A DNA stretch of 64,000 nucleotides from Sinorhizobium psoraleae. Lineage in GTDB: Bacteria > Pseudomonadota > Alphaproteobacteria > Rhizobiales > Rhizobiaceae. Under the pieces are notes generated by a model. That model searched no databases and had not been told where the DNA came from. It saw only the letters and a list, made by a program, of their open reading frames with translations. Below are positions 34,456-43,960 of this stretch, piece after piece (within the stretch, counting starts at the first letter, position 1; every line of letters begins with the position of its first letter). A program made the translations under genes and the position numbers. The stretch lies in the NCBI RefSeq assembly GCF_013283645.1, contig NZ_JABEKV010000010.1, positions 1 through 64,000 on the forward strand. The letters run 5' to 3'.

Positions 34456-35187
34456 TCAGACCCTCGTTAACAGCGCGAGGGCAGCGCCTGTGGCGAAACC
34501 CACGAGAACGAAGAGCAGCAGCAGCAGGGGCTTCAGCTCTCCGTTCGAACGCTTCTGCAAGGCACTCAGGTTCCTTTCCATCGTCGCCACTACACCGTCG
34601 AGCCGCATCAGATGGACGTCGAGATCGCTCAACCTCTGTGTAACTTCCGTCCTCAGATTTGCGACGGCATCGCTGATGGCGGTAAGCCCAACCGGCTCGC
34701 CCTCGCCGCCCTCGTCGATCTGCGTGCGCAGGAGAGAGCGCTGAGAAACCTGCAATTGCCGCTGCGCCGCCATCAGGATGTCGAGCTTGTCGAGAACCTT
34801 CGTCAGCGGCGCGGCGATGAGCGCCTCGGCTGCCTGCTCGTCGGGCCGCGGTACGCGCAGCTTCTGCTCGACACCGCGACCGTCCAAGGCCATCACGACA
34901 AGATCGGCGGCACGTGAAGCGACCGTCTCCGGCAGCGCGATCTCGAAGGCGTGACTGCCGTCACCGATGCCGTTGCGTTTCAGATCGGAACGGTTGCGGT
35001 CGGCGATCTCCTCCGCAATCACGCTGCCGTCGAGAAGGACGCGAATGATGAGCCGCTTGTCGGGCGCTCCCGGGTCGAACGCCCAGCCGTAGACCCGGCC
35101 CTGATCGATTGCATCCACTCGGCCCGTCATAGGCTTCGCGTTGTCCTGTTCCGGTGCGGCGCTTGATTTCTCGGCAACAACAGCCAT
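34456..35187 (-). CDS. wgeE: tail-anchored coiled-coil membrane protein
   Basis: A 243-residue protein. Residues 20-90 (TGRVDAIDQGRVYGWAFDPG, LLDGSVIAEEIADRNRSDLK, GIGDGSHAFEIALP) form a beta-rich module also seen fused to glycosyltransferases in other bacteria. Residues about 125-210 are a coiled coil (RTEVTQRLSDLDVHLMRLDG). The C-terminus LLLLLFVLVGFATGAALALL is one membrane anchor. It may tether the glycosyltransferase complex to the membrane, which is an inference. GGGAG precedes the start. Corresponds by order to ExpE5. Confidence 0.8.
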   Translation of the reverse strand: MAVVAEKSSAAPEQDNAKPMTGRVDAIDQGRVYGWAFDPGAPDKRLIIRVLLDGSVIAEEIADRNRSDLKRNGIGDGSHAFEIALPETVASRAADLVVMALDGRGVEQKLRVPRPDEQAAEALIAAPLTKVLDKLDILMAAQRQLQVSQRSLLRTQIDEGGEGEPVGLTAISDAVANLRTEVTQRLSDLDVHLMRLDGVVATMERNLSALQKRSNGELKPLLLLLFVLVGFATGAALALLTRV

Positions 35188-35198
35188 CGATTTTCTCC

Positions 35199-36461
35199 CT
35201 AAGCCGCTTCGATCCGCTTAGGTGCGATCGCGTCGATCAGGTCGAGATAGCGCCGTGCGGTCGTGTCGATGTCGTCGGGCACGCGGGCATTTGCGCAGAG
35301 GCGGCGCCGCAAATCGGGGTCATCGGCGATCCGGCGCATGGCAGAAGCCAGCCCACGAGGATCTCCGGGTGCCACCGTGAGGCCGTTCAATCCATCCTCG
35401 ATCATCTCGGCCATGCCGCCGATATTGCTGGCGATGACCGGCCGCCCAAGGGCCTGCGCCTCCTGGATGACCAGCGGGGCGTTTTCCCACCAGATGGAAG
35501 GGACGATCGTGCAGTCGACGGCGGCGACGAGATTAGCGACATCCTCCCGCCGGTAGGGGCCGCGTTGCTGCACGACGGGTGCTGTCTCGCTGAACAAGCG
35601 CGTGATCTCGTCGACGAAGCTTTCGCTCTGGAACGGAGCGCCGCCATGGACGCGCAGCTCGAACGGGAGTTCCTCGGCAATGAGTTGTCGCGCCGCCTCG
35701 AGCAGAACGGTTATGCCTTTCCACGGATTGAGATTACCGAAATAGCCGAAAACCGGCCGATCATTCACGATCCGCTTCGCTTCCGCGGGCGTGTTTCGCC
35801 GTGGCAGACCGTTCGGGATGACGCTGATCAGATCTTCGGCGAGCCCCCACTCGACGAAGCGCTGCTTGAGGAAATGGCTCGGCGCCACGAAACGGTCCAC
35901 TGTGCTCAAGAGGGCCTTCAGATGACGCTCGCGCAGCGCGAACCGATCGAGCGGTATGTCCTTGAAGCAGGCATGGCAGCGGTCGGCGCTCGCGCCGTGG
36001 CAGAGTTCCTTCGCCCCGGTGCGCACCATCAGCCCATCATGGTGACAGATGGGATAGTAGTCGTGCAGCGTCATGACAATCCGGCAATGCGGGAGTGTCC
36101 GACGGACAATATGCGGGAATTCGGCCCCGAGCAGGAGCAGATGATGGATGTGCACTACGTCCGGGCGGAAGTCGTTCAGGAGTTCCGTCAGGTCCGGAAC
36201 GACACCATAGAGATCGATCTGGCTCATGAAGAAGCGATCGAAGTGACCGGACCATAGCAGCACCTCGTCTCCCGCAGGACCAATTCCCTGAAAGCTCGTG
36301 CCCGGTCGGGCCTGACGGTGGAGCTGGTTCGTAGCACCGAGAAAGAGCACCTCGCAGCCCGCGAGTTGATAGGCACGGAAAAGGTCGTGCGCGAAGATCT
36401 CCGTGCCTCCGGGGTGGAGGGCGGGATGGTTGTGAGCGGCAACGAGAATGCGCTTGCTCAT
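35199..36461 (-). CDS. wgeD: GT4-family glycosyltransferase, galactoglucan synthesis
   Basis: A 420-residue GT-B enzyme, paralogous to WgeG. The N-terminus RILVAAHNHPALHPGGTEIF holds the acceptor-domain glycine turn. DFRPDVVHIHHLLLLG, FGYFGNLNPWKGITVLLEAA and WENAPLVIQEAQALGRPVIA give the GT4 signature and E-x7-E donor site. The Cys-rich insertion CHGASADRCHACFKDIP is shared with WgeG. The start overlaps the wgeC stop by four bases. Corresponds by order to ExpE4. Confidence 0.88.
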   Translation of the reverse strand: MSKRILVAAHNHPALHPGGTEIFAHDLFRAYQLAGCEVLFLGATNQLHRQARPGTSFQGIGPAGDEVLLWSGHFDRFFMSQIDLYGVVPDLTELLNDFRPDVVHIHHLLLLGAEFPHIVRRTLPHCRIVMTLHDYYPICHHDGLMVRTGAKELCHGASADRCHACFKDIPLDRFALRERHLKALLSTVDRFVAPSHFLKQRFVEWGLAEDLISVIPNGLPRRNTPAEAKRIVNDRPVFGYFGNLNPWKGITVLLEAARQLIAEELPFELRVHGGAPFQSESFVDEITRLFSETAPVVQQRGPYRREDVANLVAAVDCTIVPSIWWENAPLVIQEAQALGRPVIASNIGGMAEMIEDGLNGLTVAPGDPRGLASAMRRIADDPDLRRRLCANARVPDDIDTTARRYLDLIDAIAPKRIEAA

Positions 36462-37303
36462 CGTCCGCCTCCGGTACGCTCGGCTACGAACACGTCCTGG
36501 TAATGGTCCGCCGCCTGTCCGCGCCAGGAGCCCAAAGACTTCAAGGCGGTAGAGAGGCCGGCACGGTTGAGAGCGCCGTCGAGAAAGCCGTCATCAAAAC
36601 CGACCGCTGCCAGGCGCGGCAGATCGGGCACGAACCAGCAGGGCCCATCGCCATCGCGCTGGAACGCGAGACGCGGATCGCGTCTGCCTGTTTCGTTCGC
36701 TGCGGCAATAGGCTCGACCACGAAGGCGGTCATGAAGAGGCGCCCGCCCGGTTTCAGGAGCCTGCCGATCTCGCTTAGATAGACGAGCACCTCGTCCGGC
36801 GGCAGGTGCGTGACGATCGACGTCATGATCGCGAAGTCGAAGTGGCGATCGGCATAGGGCAGCTTCAGCGCCTTGCCGCTGATCTTGCCCTGCGGATTGT
36901 AGAGTTCATGCGCGATGTCGACCCGCTGGAAGGCGAAGCTCGGATAGACTGACGTGACGAAGCGGCGGCACCAGGCGATGCCTCCCTCGACGGGGTCGAT
37001 CCCGTTGTAGCGCCCCTTGTCGGGATCGAGATATTGGGTGAGGGGGACTGCCATTCGACCAATGCCGCAACCGATGTCGAGCACGCGGCTTTCCGGCTGC
37101 AGCCCTCCCATCCGGATGAAGTGACCGAGAAACTCGGTGCCAACGGCTTTGAAGTCGCCATCGCCGACGAAAACACTGTCCGGCGCCGGTTGCGGCAGGA
37201 AGCGGTTCTTCAGGCAACTCTCCTGTAGCCACTGGATATGTTCCTCGTGGGCGGACAGCGCCGTCACCGGCGCGCTCTCCTCGCGACGGAATGTCTCGTT
37301 CAT
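36458..37303 (-). CDS. wgeC: SAM-dependent methyltransferase
   Basis: A 281-residue class I methyltransferase. Motif I is LDIGCGIGRM (75-84), the acidic loop at strand 2 is YNGIDP, and the post-I region is KLPYADRHFDFAIMTSIVTH, followed by RLLKPGGRLFMTAF. It presumably methylates a sugar residue or another carrier-bound intermediate. The product matches the methyltransferase ExpE3 of the S. meliloti cluster. It overlaps both neighbours (wgeB, wgeD) by four bases, so the run is translationally coupled. Confidence 0.87.
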   Translation of the reverse strand: MNETFRREESAPVTALSAHEEHIQWLQESCLKNRFLPQPAPDSVFVGDGDFKAVGTEFLGHFIRMGGLQPESRVLDIGCGIGRMAVPLTQYLDPDKGRYNGIDPVEGGIAWCRRFVTSVYPSFAFQRVDIAHELYNPQGKISGKALKLPYADRHFDFAIMTSIVTHLPPDEVLVYLSEIGRLLKPGGRLFMTAFVVEPIAAANETGRRDPRLAFQRDGDGPCWFVPDLPRLAAVGFDDGFLDGALNRAGLSTALKSLGSWRGQAADHYQDVFVAERTGGGR

Positions 37304-39555
37304 GCGGCGCTCCTTGCTGTGGCTTCAACGCTGAACGGCGCAACCGTTTCACCGGCGCCGCCGAGATAGTCCGCCATCAGCTCGTCAATGTCCGCATCCC
37401 AGCGCTCCGTGTGCAGCCAGGCGTTGTATTGGCTGGCAACGCCGCGCATGTAGTCCTGGCTCCGGCGGATCGACCGGCGCTCGAAATGGTAGAGGCACGC
37501 CGACGGCTCATAAGCTATCTCAAGGCCGCACCTGCGGATCTTCAGGCAAAGATCGCTGTCCTCGTAATCGCCGATGACGTAGTCCTCCGTGTAACCGCCG
37601 ACACGCTCATAGGTGTCCCTCAGGGTGACCAGGCATGCGCCTGTGACACCCGGAACGGCACGGTGGACCTGGGCCGGCGCGTAGTCTCCGGGCATGCCCT
37701 TGTGGAAATGGTGATTGAGCCAGACGCCGCGCCGATCGCGGGCGAAGTAGAGCCCGGCATGCTGGAGTGAACCATCCTCGAAGATAAGCTTCGGTCCGAT
37801 GGCGCCGAGCGCCTCCTGTTCGAGCAGCGGCAGCGCGAGCGTCTGCAGCCAGCCGGGCGCTGACGGTACGACGTCGGAGTTGAGCATGACGAGGACCGAG
37901 CCGCGTGCGAAGCGCGCACCGACGTTGCAGGCCCGCGCATAGCCGCCGTTGCGGCTCATCACCACGAGCTTCATCGCCAGTCCGTGCAGGAGATGCAGAC
38001 CGCCGAGCAGATGCTCCGTCTCGTCCTGGATTTCTGGCGAATCCAGGACATAGATGATCTCCGTATTGCTCGCGACCCACGGGTCTGTCGCCAGGCCGGA
38101 GAGCTGGAAACGCAGGAAATCGAGGACGCGGTATAGCGGCACCACGATCGAGACCATAGGTGCTTTCTGGGGCATGCCATAGTCCTTGACGTAGTCGACC
38201 TTTATGGTCCTGCCCAGTCTCTGCTCCACGTCCTGGAGGGCCGGGGCGAGGATCGTCCGGAAAGCCTCATCGACCGCGTGCTGTGGCGGGACTGCGCGAA
38301 GGATGCGGTTGCGTTGAGCGGCAGGCTCGAAAGGCTGGGGCTTCGGCACGAGTGATTTCACCGCACCCGAAGCGAGTCGCATCTGGAAACGCGGCTGCAG
38401 GAGGGCGCCCAATGGTTCGTTCAGCGGCAGCCAGGCAACGAAGCCGGTCACGTCGGTTCTGGCGCCTTCATCCGCGCCACGAGCCCAGGCGGGAAACGCA
38501 TGCCAGTTTCCGTCGAGCGGCACTGCCGTGCCGTCCTCTTTCAGGTAGTCGATGCCGGCGAGGGCGGATGCGGGATCATGGAACCAGCCGCCGGAAAGCA
38601 GGCCGCCGGAAAGCGCCAGCGCCAGATCGACCTCCGCGGCAGGGTGCATTGCGGACTTGCCGATCTGCCGCGCCGGCAGCGGTCGCCGAAGCTGCAGGTC
38701 TATCGCTGTCGCCGCGCCACCCTCCGGCATTCCCGAGAGCCACCGTACGACAAACTCGCGCAGTGCCGGCGCGCCGCCATGTTCGGTCCACCACTTCTGA
38801 AGATTGGCGTAACGCGGCGTGAGGGCGGACAGCTCGCGGACGGCGACGCCCTTCTTTCCCAGGAACACGAAGAAGGACGGCCGGGGAGCCCGGGGAGATT
38901 CGATGATGAGATGGCAGGGCCGCACGCCCTGCTCCGGATGGCCGCCGACGACCACTTGCGAAGGCAACGGCAGGACGGCATTCGCGCCGAGAGCATAGAC
39001 GGCGCTGATGTCGCCGAAATCGCGACTGATCGCTGTCTCGACCAGATACCGCCCCTCGGTGACCGCACAGACGATATTGGCGGGCCGCGGGCGCGCCTTC
39101 AGCGCGTGTAGCGCGTCCTCGACGACGGCGATGAAGAGCTGGTCCCTGGAAAGGCGGAACGCGCTTCGCCATGCCGTCAGCAGATTGTTCAGGAATTTGA
39201 TGCACCCCTCGGGCGAAAGATCGGCAAACAGGGCGTCCACATCAAGGCATGGGAGTTCAGTGATCGGCCGCAGGAGAAACGTTTGGGGGGCGCTGCTTTC
39301 AACGGCGATCTGCGCGCGCTGCGGCTCCCTGCCCGGCCGCATGGCCCAAAGGACGCGCTGGCCCCCATCTGCAAGCGGGAGCGTCGTGCTGACAAGCGGG
39401 ACCGGTTGCTCAGGCATGACGAGCGTGGATTTGACCGCGCCGGTCAGCGTGGCCGGAATATCCCGGATCAGGACGGCCACATCGGAGCTGATGCGAAAGG
39501 CCTCGGCATTCTGGAAAATACAGCTGGCGCCCCTCGTACGGTCGTCGAACGTCAC
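37300..39555 (-). CDS. wgeB: two-part glycosyltransferase with C-terminal GT2 domain
   Basis: A 751-residue protein. About residues 1-430 form a region shared with WgeF, and the C-terminal 270 residues are a GT2 (GT-A) domain: PMVSIVVPLYRVLDFLRFQL, EIIYVLDSPEI, VLVMLNSDVVPSAPGW (acidic metal site) and DYEDSDLCLKIRRCGLEIAY. Start is GTG 39555, because AGGAG lies six bases upstream; the longer ATG frame lacks a site. It is separated from wgeA by a 134-base gap with a palindromic repeat. Corresponds to ExpE2. Confidence 0.85.
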   Translation of the reverse strand: MTFDDRTRGASCIFQNAEAFRISSDVAVLIRDIPATLTGAVKSTLVMPEQPVPLVSTTLPLADGGQRVLWAMRPGREPQRAQIAVESSAPQTFLLRPITELPCLDVDALFADLSPEGCIKFLNNLLTAWRSAFRLSRDQLFIAVVEDALHALKARPRPANIVCAVTEGRYLVETAISRDFGDISAVYALGANAVLPLPSQVVVGGHPEQGVRPCHLIIESPRAPRPSFFVFLGKKGVAVRELSALTPRYANLQKWWTEHGGAPALREFVVRWLSGMPEGGAATAIDLQLRRPLPARQIGKSAMHPAAEVDLALALSGGLLSGGWFHDPASALAGIDYLKEDGTAVPLDGNWHAFPAWARGADEGARTDVTGFVAWLPLNEPLGALLQPRFQMRLASGAVKSLVPKPQPFEPAAQRNRILRAVPPQHAVDEAFRTILAPALQDVEQRLGRTIKVDYVKDYGMPQKAPMVSIVVPLYRVLDFLRFQLSGLATDPWVASNTEIIYVLDSPEIQDETEHLLGGLHLLHGLAMKLVVMSRNGGYARACNVGARFARGSVLVMLNSDVVPSAPGWLQTLALPLLEQEALGAIGPKLIFEDGSLQHAGLYFARDRRGVWLNHHFHKGMPGDYAPAQVHRAVPGVTGACLVTLRDTYERVGGYTEDYVIGDYEDSDLCLKIRRCGLEIAYEPSACLYHFERRSIRRSQDYMRGVASQYNAWLHTERWDADIDELMADYLGGAGETVAPFSVEATARSAA

Positions 39556-39633
39556 ACGCCACTCCTCTTGACTGCTGAAGGGAAGGGCACGCCCCGCGGG
39601 GAGGAGGGCGGGGCGCACCGATTCGAACCAGGA

Positions 39634-39678
39634 GCGGGATGAGAAAAGTGAGCGTGGCCTTCCCGGCCCGCATCCCGC
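39634..39678. repeat. palindromic intergenic repeat between wgeA and wgeB
   Basis: GCGGGATG (39634-39641) pairs with CATCCCGC (39671-39678). The loop (GAGAAAAGTG...CCGGCC) matches the repeat at 44615-44664, so the two belong to one rhizobial family. It could partly terminate transcription after wgeA, whose RTX product should be made in large amount. Confidence 0.75.
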
Positions 39679-39689
39679 ATCTCAACCTG

Positions 39690-40349
39690 TTAGTGGACCG
39701 TGAAGTAGTTCTCGGGGTTGGCCTGGATATCGTCGGCGTCCGCGTTCACCAGCGTCAGGGTATCGCCATGACCGAGATCGATGACGACATTGCCGCCGAC
39801 CTGGGTGATGCGCGAAGCCAGGTCCTCGGGCGAGGCGATATCGAGACCGTTGATGCCCTTGGAGATCTGCAGCACGTCCTCGCCGGGGGTGAAGTCGAGG
39901 ATGACGTCGTTGCCGCCGCCTCCGTCGAAGACGAAGACGTCACTGCCCTGACCACCGGCCAGGAGATCGTCGCCTTCGCCGCCATCAATGATGTCGTTTC
40001 CGGCGCCGCCGATCAGGATGTCGTTGCCCTTGCCGCCGACCATGAAGTCGTTGCCTTCGCCGCCAAGGAGGATGTCGTTGCCCTTGTCGCCATAAAGCAA
40101 GTCGTCACCCGACCCGCCGAGCAGGATGTCATCGCCTTTTTCGCCATAGAGAATATCTGCGTCGTCGCCGCCGAATACGGTGTCGTTTCCGTCGCCGCCG
40201 AACAGCAAGTCATTACCTTCGTCACCGAAGATAATGTCGTGCCCCTTGCCCCCGTTGACGAAATCATCACCGCCGCGGGCGCGGATGAAATCGTCAAAGC
40301 GAGAGCCAAACAGGGCGTCGTCGTATGCGCCGCCTTCTAAAGTGGCCAT
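39690..40349 (-). CDS. wgeA: secreted RTX calcium-binding protein WgeA (ExpE1)
   Basis: A 219-residue protein made largely of thirteen glycine/aspartate nonapeptides (about residues 23-141; e.g. FGDEGNDLL, LGGEGNDFM, IGGAGNDII) that bind calcium. A C-terminal uncleaved type I secretion region ends NPENYFTVH. There is no N-terminal signal and no enzymatic domain. In S. meliloti, ExpE1 is exported by ExpD1/ExpD2 and is needed for galactoglucan. Start 40349 has AGGAG six bases upstream. The WggR-type palindrome and a good promoter lie upstream (40550-40587). Confidence 0.93.
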   Translation of the reverse strand: MATLEGGAYDDALFGSRFDDFIRARGGDDFVNGGKGHDIIFGDEGNDLLFGGDGNDTVFGGDDADILYGEKGDDILLGGSGDDLLYGDKGNDILLGGEGNDFMVGGKGNDILIGGAGNDIIDGGEGDDLLAGGQGSDVFVFDGGGGNDVILDFTPGEDVLQISKGINGLDIASPEDLASRITQVGGNVVIDLGHGDTLTLVNADADDIQANPENYFTVH

Positions 40350-40549
40350 CTGCTTCTCCTCTTCGTCGTTTGATGCATGCGTCATCGGCACGGAGCCGAG
40401 GATTGCGAGCCGGAGTGTGCACTGCAATAAAACAGAAGGCAACACGGTGTTCAAAAATAAATCGGCCTATTCTTGTTGTTTGTTACGTACTTCGGTCATC
40501 ATCCGCCGCCGTGTGTCAATATTGGTACAATATATTTTTAGGAGTAATT

Positions 40550-40587
40550 GCTATAGCGATGTCCGTAAATCGCTTCAAAATTTAAAG
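40550..40587 (-). promoter_or_regulatory. wgeA promoter overlapping a WggR-type palindrome
   Basis: On the minus strand TTGAAG (40578-40573), 17-base spacer and TATAGC (40555-40550) form a near-consensus promoter for wgeA. The -35 hexamer is one arm of the palindrome CTTCAA-AAT-TTAAAG (40573-40587, one mismatch), the same motif found at 43965 and 46006. WggR bound here would touch the polymerase at -35. Confidence 0.75.
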
Positions 40588-40626
40588 TAAATTGTGTTGA
40601 TGCTTGGTTCATGTGGAGAGATACCC

Positions 40627-42048
40627 TTAATCCTCCCTGAACGCACGATTGAAGCTGTCTGTAATTGGGGAAACCAGATAATCGATCGCCGAGCGCGGCT
40701 TGTGCACGATCAGCACCTCGGCGGGCATGCCTGGATAGAGTCGTATATCGGGATTCGCGGCGAGCGACTCCGGCACGATCTGCGCCCGTGCCACGTAATA
40801 GGCCACGTTGGACTTCTCATCCACCGACTGGTCTGCGGCGACATAGCTAATCTTGCCGTCGACCGGCAGATGGGTGCGCTGGTTATAGGCGGTCAGCCGG
40901 ATCTGCGCCTTGGAGCCGATCGCGATGCTGTCGATGTCGCGCGTGCTGACATGCATCTCCACGAGCAACGGCTCATCCCCGGGGACGATGTCGAGCAGCG
41001 GCTGGCCCGGCGTCACGGCGCTGCCCGACGTGCGCAACTGGATATTGGCGACGACGCCTGCCTGGGGCGCGCGGATCTCGAGGCGACGAAGCACATCCTT
41101 CGCGGCCGTGATCCGCTCCTCTACATCCGCAAGCTCAAGGCGCGCCGTGGTGATCTCGCCTGCGATCTCCGACTGAAAATCGCTTTCGATACCGATCAAC
41201 GCAAGTTCGGCACCCGCCATGGCCTTCTGCGCCTGCGCCTTGTCACCGGCAAGCTCGCCGCGCGTTGCGGCAAGCTCGCTGAGCTTGGCGTCGATCTCGA
41301 TGAGCTTCGAGCGCTGCGCAAAGGCCTTGTCCACCAAGGTGGCGATTGCCGCCCGCTGTTCATTTACGAGCTCGATCTGGCGGTCCGTCGCCTGAAGCTG
41401 CGCGCCGAGCGATTTCGCCTTCTCCGAATATTCCTCGATGGTCTTGCGCTGGATCTCTAGCCGCCCGTTCTTCGCCTCGCGTCGCTTCTCAAAGAATGCC
41501 GTTTCCGCGGCGATGGCGTCCTTAGCGGCGGCATCGCCGGCGCCGGCGAGATCGCCGGGAAAGCTCAATTCCATTGCACCTGCCTGCTCTGCCCTGAGGC
41601 GGACCAGTTTCGCGATCAGGCCGACGCGCCGGCTTTGCAATGCCTGCAGGTCGGAACGGGCGCGCGTATCCTCGAGCTTGATCAAAGTCTGCCCAGCGGC
41701 GACATGATCGCCCTCCTGGACGAGAAGGCGGCTCAGGACGCCGCCCTCGAAATGGCTGACCGTCTTGCGCTTCGAATCGACGACGATGGTCCCGCTGGTA
41801 ACCGACGCGCTGCTGAGTTCCGTAGAAAACGCCCAGCCGAAAAAACCGCCGAAAGCGACCAGGATCGTCGCCAGTCCCGCGATAACGAGGCGTCGGACGG
41901 GGGAATGAGTGCTCTCGGCAAGCTCGAGTTCCAGCGCACTGACGTGCAGCGGCGGTGCGGCGCTCACGGGCAGGCGGCGATCTGGATTGCCGGTCGGGGC
42001 CAAGGGCTGCATATCGACACTCGCGGGCAATGTAGGCTTGCTCGTCAT
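40627..42048 (-). CDS. wgdB: type I secretion membrane fusion protein (HlyD family)
   Basis: A 473-residue adaptor with one N-terminal membrane segment (about 53-73, LVIAGLATILVAFGGFFGWA) and a biotinyl-lipoyl-like half (GTIVVDSKRKTVSHFEGGVL, SRLLVQEGDHVAAGQTLIKL). A long coiled coil (about 140-290) and the HlyD C-terminal beta domain (LYPGMPAEVLI) follow. It links the ABC exporter WgdA to an outer-membrane TolC-type channel; none lies inside the wge/wga block. It overlaps wgdA by four bases. Corresponds to ExpD2. Confidence 0.92.
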   Translation of the reverse strand: MTSKPTLPASVDMQPLAPTGNPDRRLPVSAAPPLHVSALELELAESTHSPVRRLVIAGLATILVAFGGFFGWAFSTELSSASVTSGTIVVDSKRKTVSHFEGGVLSRLLVQEGDHVAAGQTLIKLEDTRARSDLQALQSRRVGLIAKLVRLRAEQAGAMELSFPGDLAGAGDAAAKDAIAAETAFFEKRREAKNGRLEIQRKTIEEYSEKAKSLGAQLQATDRQIELVNEQRAAIATLVDKAFAQRSKLIEIDAKLSELAATRGELAGDKAQAQKAMAGAELALIGIESDFQSEIAGEITTARLELADVEERITAAKDVLRRLEIRAPQAGVVANIQLRTSGSAVTPGQPLLDIVPGDEPLLVEMHVSTRDIDSIAIGSKAQIRLTAYNQRTHLPVDGKISYVAADQSVDEKSNVAYYVARAQIVPESLAANPDIRLYPGMPAEVLIVHKPRSAIDYLVSPITDSFNRAFRED

Positions 42049-43814
42049 GAAGCGGTTCCTTCGCGTCGTGTTTCGCCGGGCATCATGGACGCGACCACAT
42101 CCGTGCGGGGGCCGAACTGGGCAATGCGGCCGCCTTCCAGTACGAGCAGTTTATCTGCGACCTGCATGATCGCTGGCCTGTGGGCGATGATGACGACGAT
42201 GGCGCCATCGTTGCGCGCATGGTCGATCGCGCGGATAAGAGCCCGCTCGCCGATCGCATCGAGATTGGCGTTCGGTTCGTCGAGCACGATCAGGCGCGGG
42301 CGGCCGTAGAGGCATCGAGCAAGCGCGATGCGCTGCCTTTGCCCGCCGGAGAGTGTCAATTGCCCATCACCAACCGGCGTATCGTAGCCGAGCGGCAGGC
42401 GTCCGATCATGTCGTGCACGTCGGCAAGCCGCGCCGCCTCGAGCACCCTGTAAGGGTCGCTCTCTTCCATGCGGGCGATGTTTTCGCGGATCGTCCCTTC
42501 GAGCAGGGAAACCGACTGCGGGAGGTAGCCCGTCATCTGCCCGAATGAGCCGCGCTCCCAGAGATAGACGTTGTTGCCGTCCAGGAATACGCCGCCCGTC
42601 GTCGGCTTCTGGATGCCTACGAGGAGCCGCGCCAAAGTGGATTTGCCGGCGGCGGAAGGCCCGACGACGCCCAGCACCTCACCAGGCGAGAGGGAGAAGG
42701 AGACGCCCTTGATGATCGGAACGTCCAAGCCCGGCGCGGCATAAACCAGCTTGTCGACGACCAGGTCCCCTTCGGAGCGCGGCGTCGGCATCGTCTGACG
42801 GACTGCAAGGTCTTCATTCAGTGCGGCTTCGATTCGGCGCCAGCTTGCGATTGCCAATACCCATTGCCGCCAGTTCTCGATGACCGAATCGAAAGGTATG
42901 AGAAGGCGCCCGACAAGGATGGTCGTCGCCATCATCGCACCGGGCGAGATTTCCTGCCGCATCACCAGAAGTGCACCGGCGCCGAGCGACGCCACCTGTA
43001 TGGAAAACCTGAGGCTGCGCGTTATAGAGGCCATCGCCCGGCTTCTGCTTCCACTGGTTTCCAACACGCTAAGCGCGTGCAGCTGCGCCGCGCGCCACCG
43101 TTTCGCGAGCGCAGGCAGCATGCCCATCGCTTCAATGGCCTCGGCGTGACGTAATGTCGCACCTATTTTCGACACTGCCTCAATATTAGCCTGGCTTGCC
43201 TCTTTCATGAGCTGACGCGTCAAGAGATCGGTTATGAGGCCGCAGCAGACAAGCACCGCTACTGAAACCGCACCGATCACCCCGAAGAGGGGGTGCAGCA
43301 GAAAGAGAACGCCCAGGAAGATGGGCGACCAGGCGGCGTCGAGAGGGGCGCTGACGGCCGACGAGGTAAGGAAACCGCGCAGCTCCGTGAGGTCCCGCAG
43401 CGACTGTGCCGCCCGGGTAAGTCCCTGACCGGCGGAAGCCTGCACCGCGGCCGTAAGGACCGGCAGGTTCAGCGACCGCACGACGGAGCCGCCCATCGCC
43501 TGGAATGTGAGGGCGCGGATGTAGTCGAGGACGCCCAAAACAACGAGCGCGCCAAGGGCCAGGATGGTCAGCATGACGAGCGAATCCATGCTCTGACTGT
43601 TCAACACCCTGTCATGTACCTGCATCATGTAGAGGGGCATGGTGAGTTGCAGGAGGTTGATGCAGGCGCTGAGCAGAGCTGCATAAAGAAGCGTCACGAC
43701 GAATACACGCCGTGCTCGCAAGACCAGCAGCTTAGGGTTGATTGTTCCATTTTGCGTCGATGCCGGGCCGATTTGACCCTTGCTAATCATATTATTTCGA
43801 ACAGTATCACGCAT
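42045..43814 (-). CDS. wgdA: type I secretion ABC transporter (PrtD/HlyB type)
   Basis: An exporter of about 589 residues fusing six membrane helices to an ATPase. Walker A is GPSAAGKST (about 385-393), the signature is LSGGQRQRIALAR and Walker B is LIVLDEPNANLD. It drives secretion of WgeA with WgdB. The start is uncertain. ATG 43814 (MRDTVRNNM) and ATG 43790 (MISKGQIGP) both lack a strong ribosome site. The upstream extension to 43877 has low similarity. It is divergent from wggR across an operator. Corresponds to ExpD1. Confidence 0.92.
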   Translation of the reverse strand: MRDTVRNNMISKGQIGPASTQNGTINPKLLVLRARRVFVVTLLYAALLSACINLLQLTMPLYMMQVHDRVLNSQSMDSLVMLTILALGALVVLGVLDYIRALTFQAMGGSVVRSLNLPVLTAAVQASAGQGLTRAAQSLRDLTELRGFLTSSAVSAPLDAAWSPIFLGVLFLLHPLFGVIGAVSVAVLVCCGLITDLLTRQLMKEASQANIEAVSKIGATLRHAEAIEAMGMLPALAKRWRAAQLHALSVLETSGSRSRAMASITRSLRFSIQVASLGAGALLVMRQEISPGAMMATTILVGRLLIPFDSVIENWRQWVLAIASWRRIEAALNEDLAVRQTMPTPRSEGDLVVDKLVYAAPGLDVPIIKGVSFSLSPGEVLGVVGPSAAGKSTLARLLVGIQKPTTGGVFLDGNNVYLWERGSFGQMTGYLPQSVSLLEGTIRENIARMEESDPYRVLEAARLADVHDMIGRLPLGYDTPVGDGQLTLSGGQRQRIALARCLYGRPRLIVLDEPNANLDAIGERALIRAIDHARNDGAIVVIIAHRPAIMQVADKLLVLEGGRIAQFGPRTDVVASMMPGETRREGTAS

Positions 43815-43960
43815 GGGCGATTTTCTGCATATAAGCATCCGCGGGGTTGAGGAGCGATCCGGTTCAGATTCACTCAAATCACAGTATTGCTGGGATCAGT
43901 GTGACACAATAAAGATCGCTTGCTCAAGACATGCAATTCGGGGACTGGGGCGTCATGAAA

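Noticed and set aside
39690..40349. Glycine/aspartate repeats of wgeA as DNA repeats or CRISPR
   Set aside because: The periodicity is 27 bases and matches coding RTX nonapeptides, without the fixed repeat-spacer pattern.
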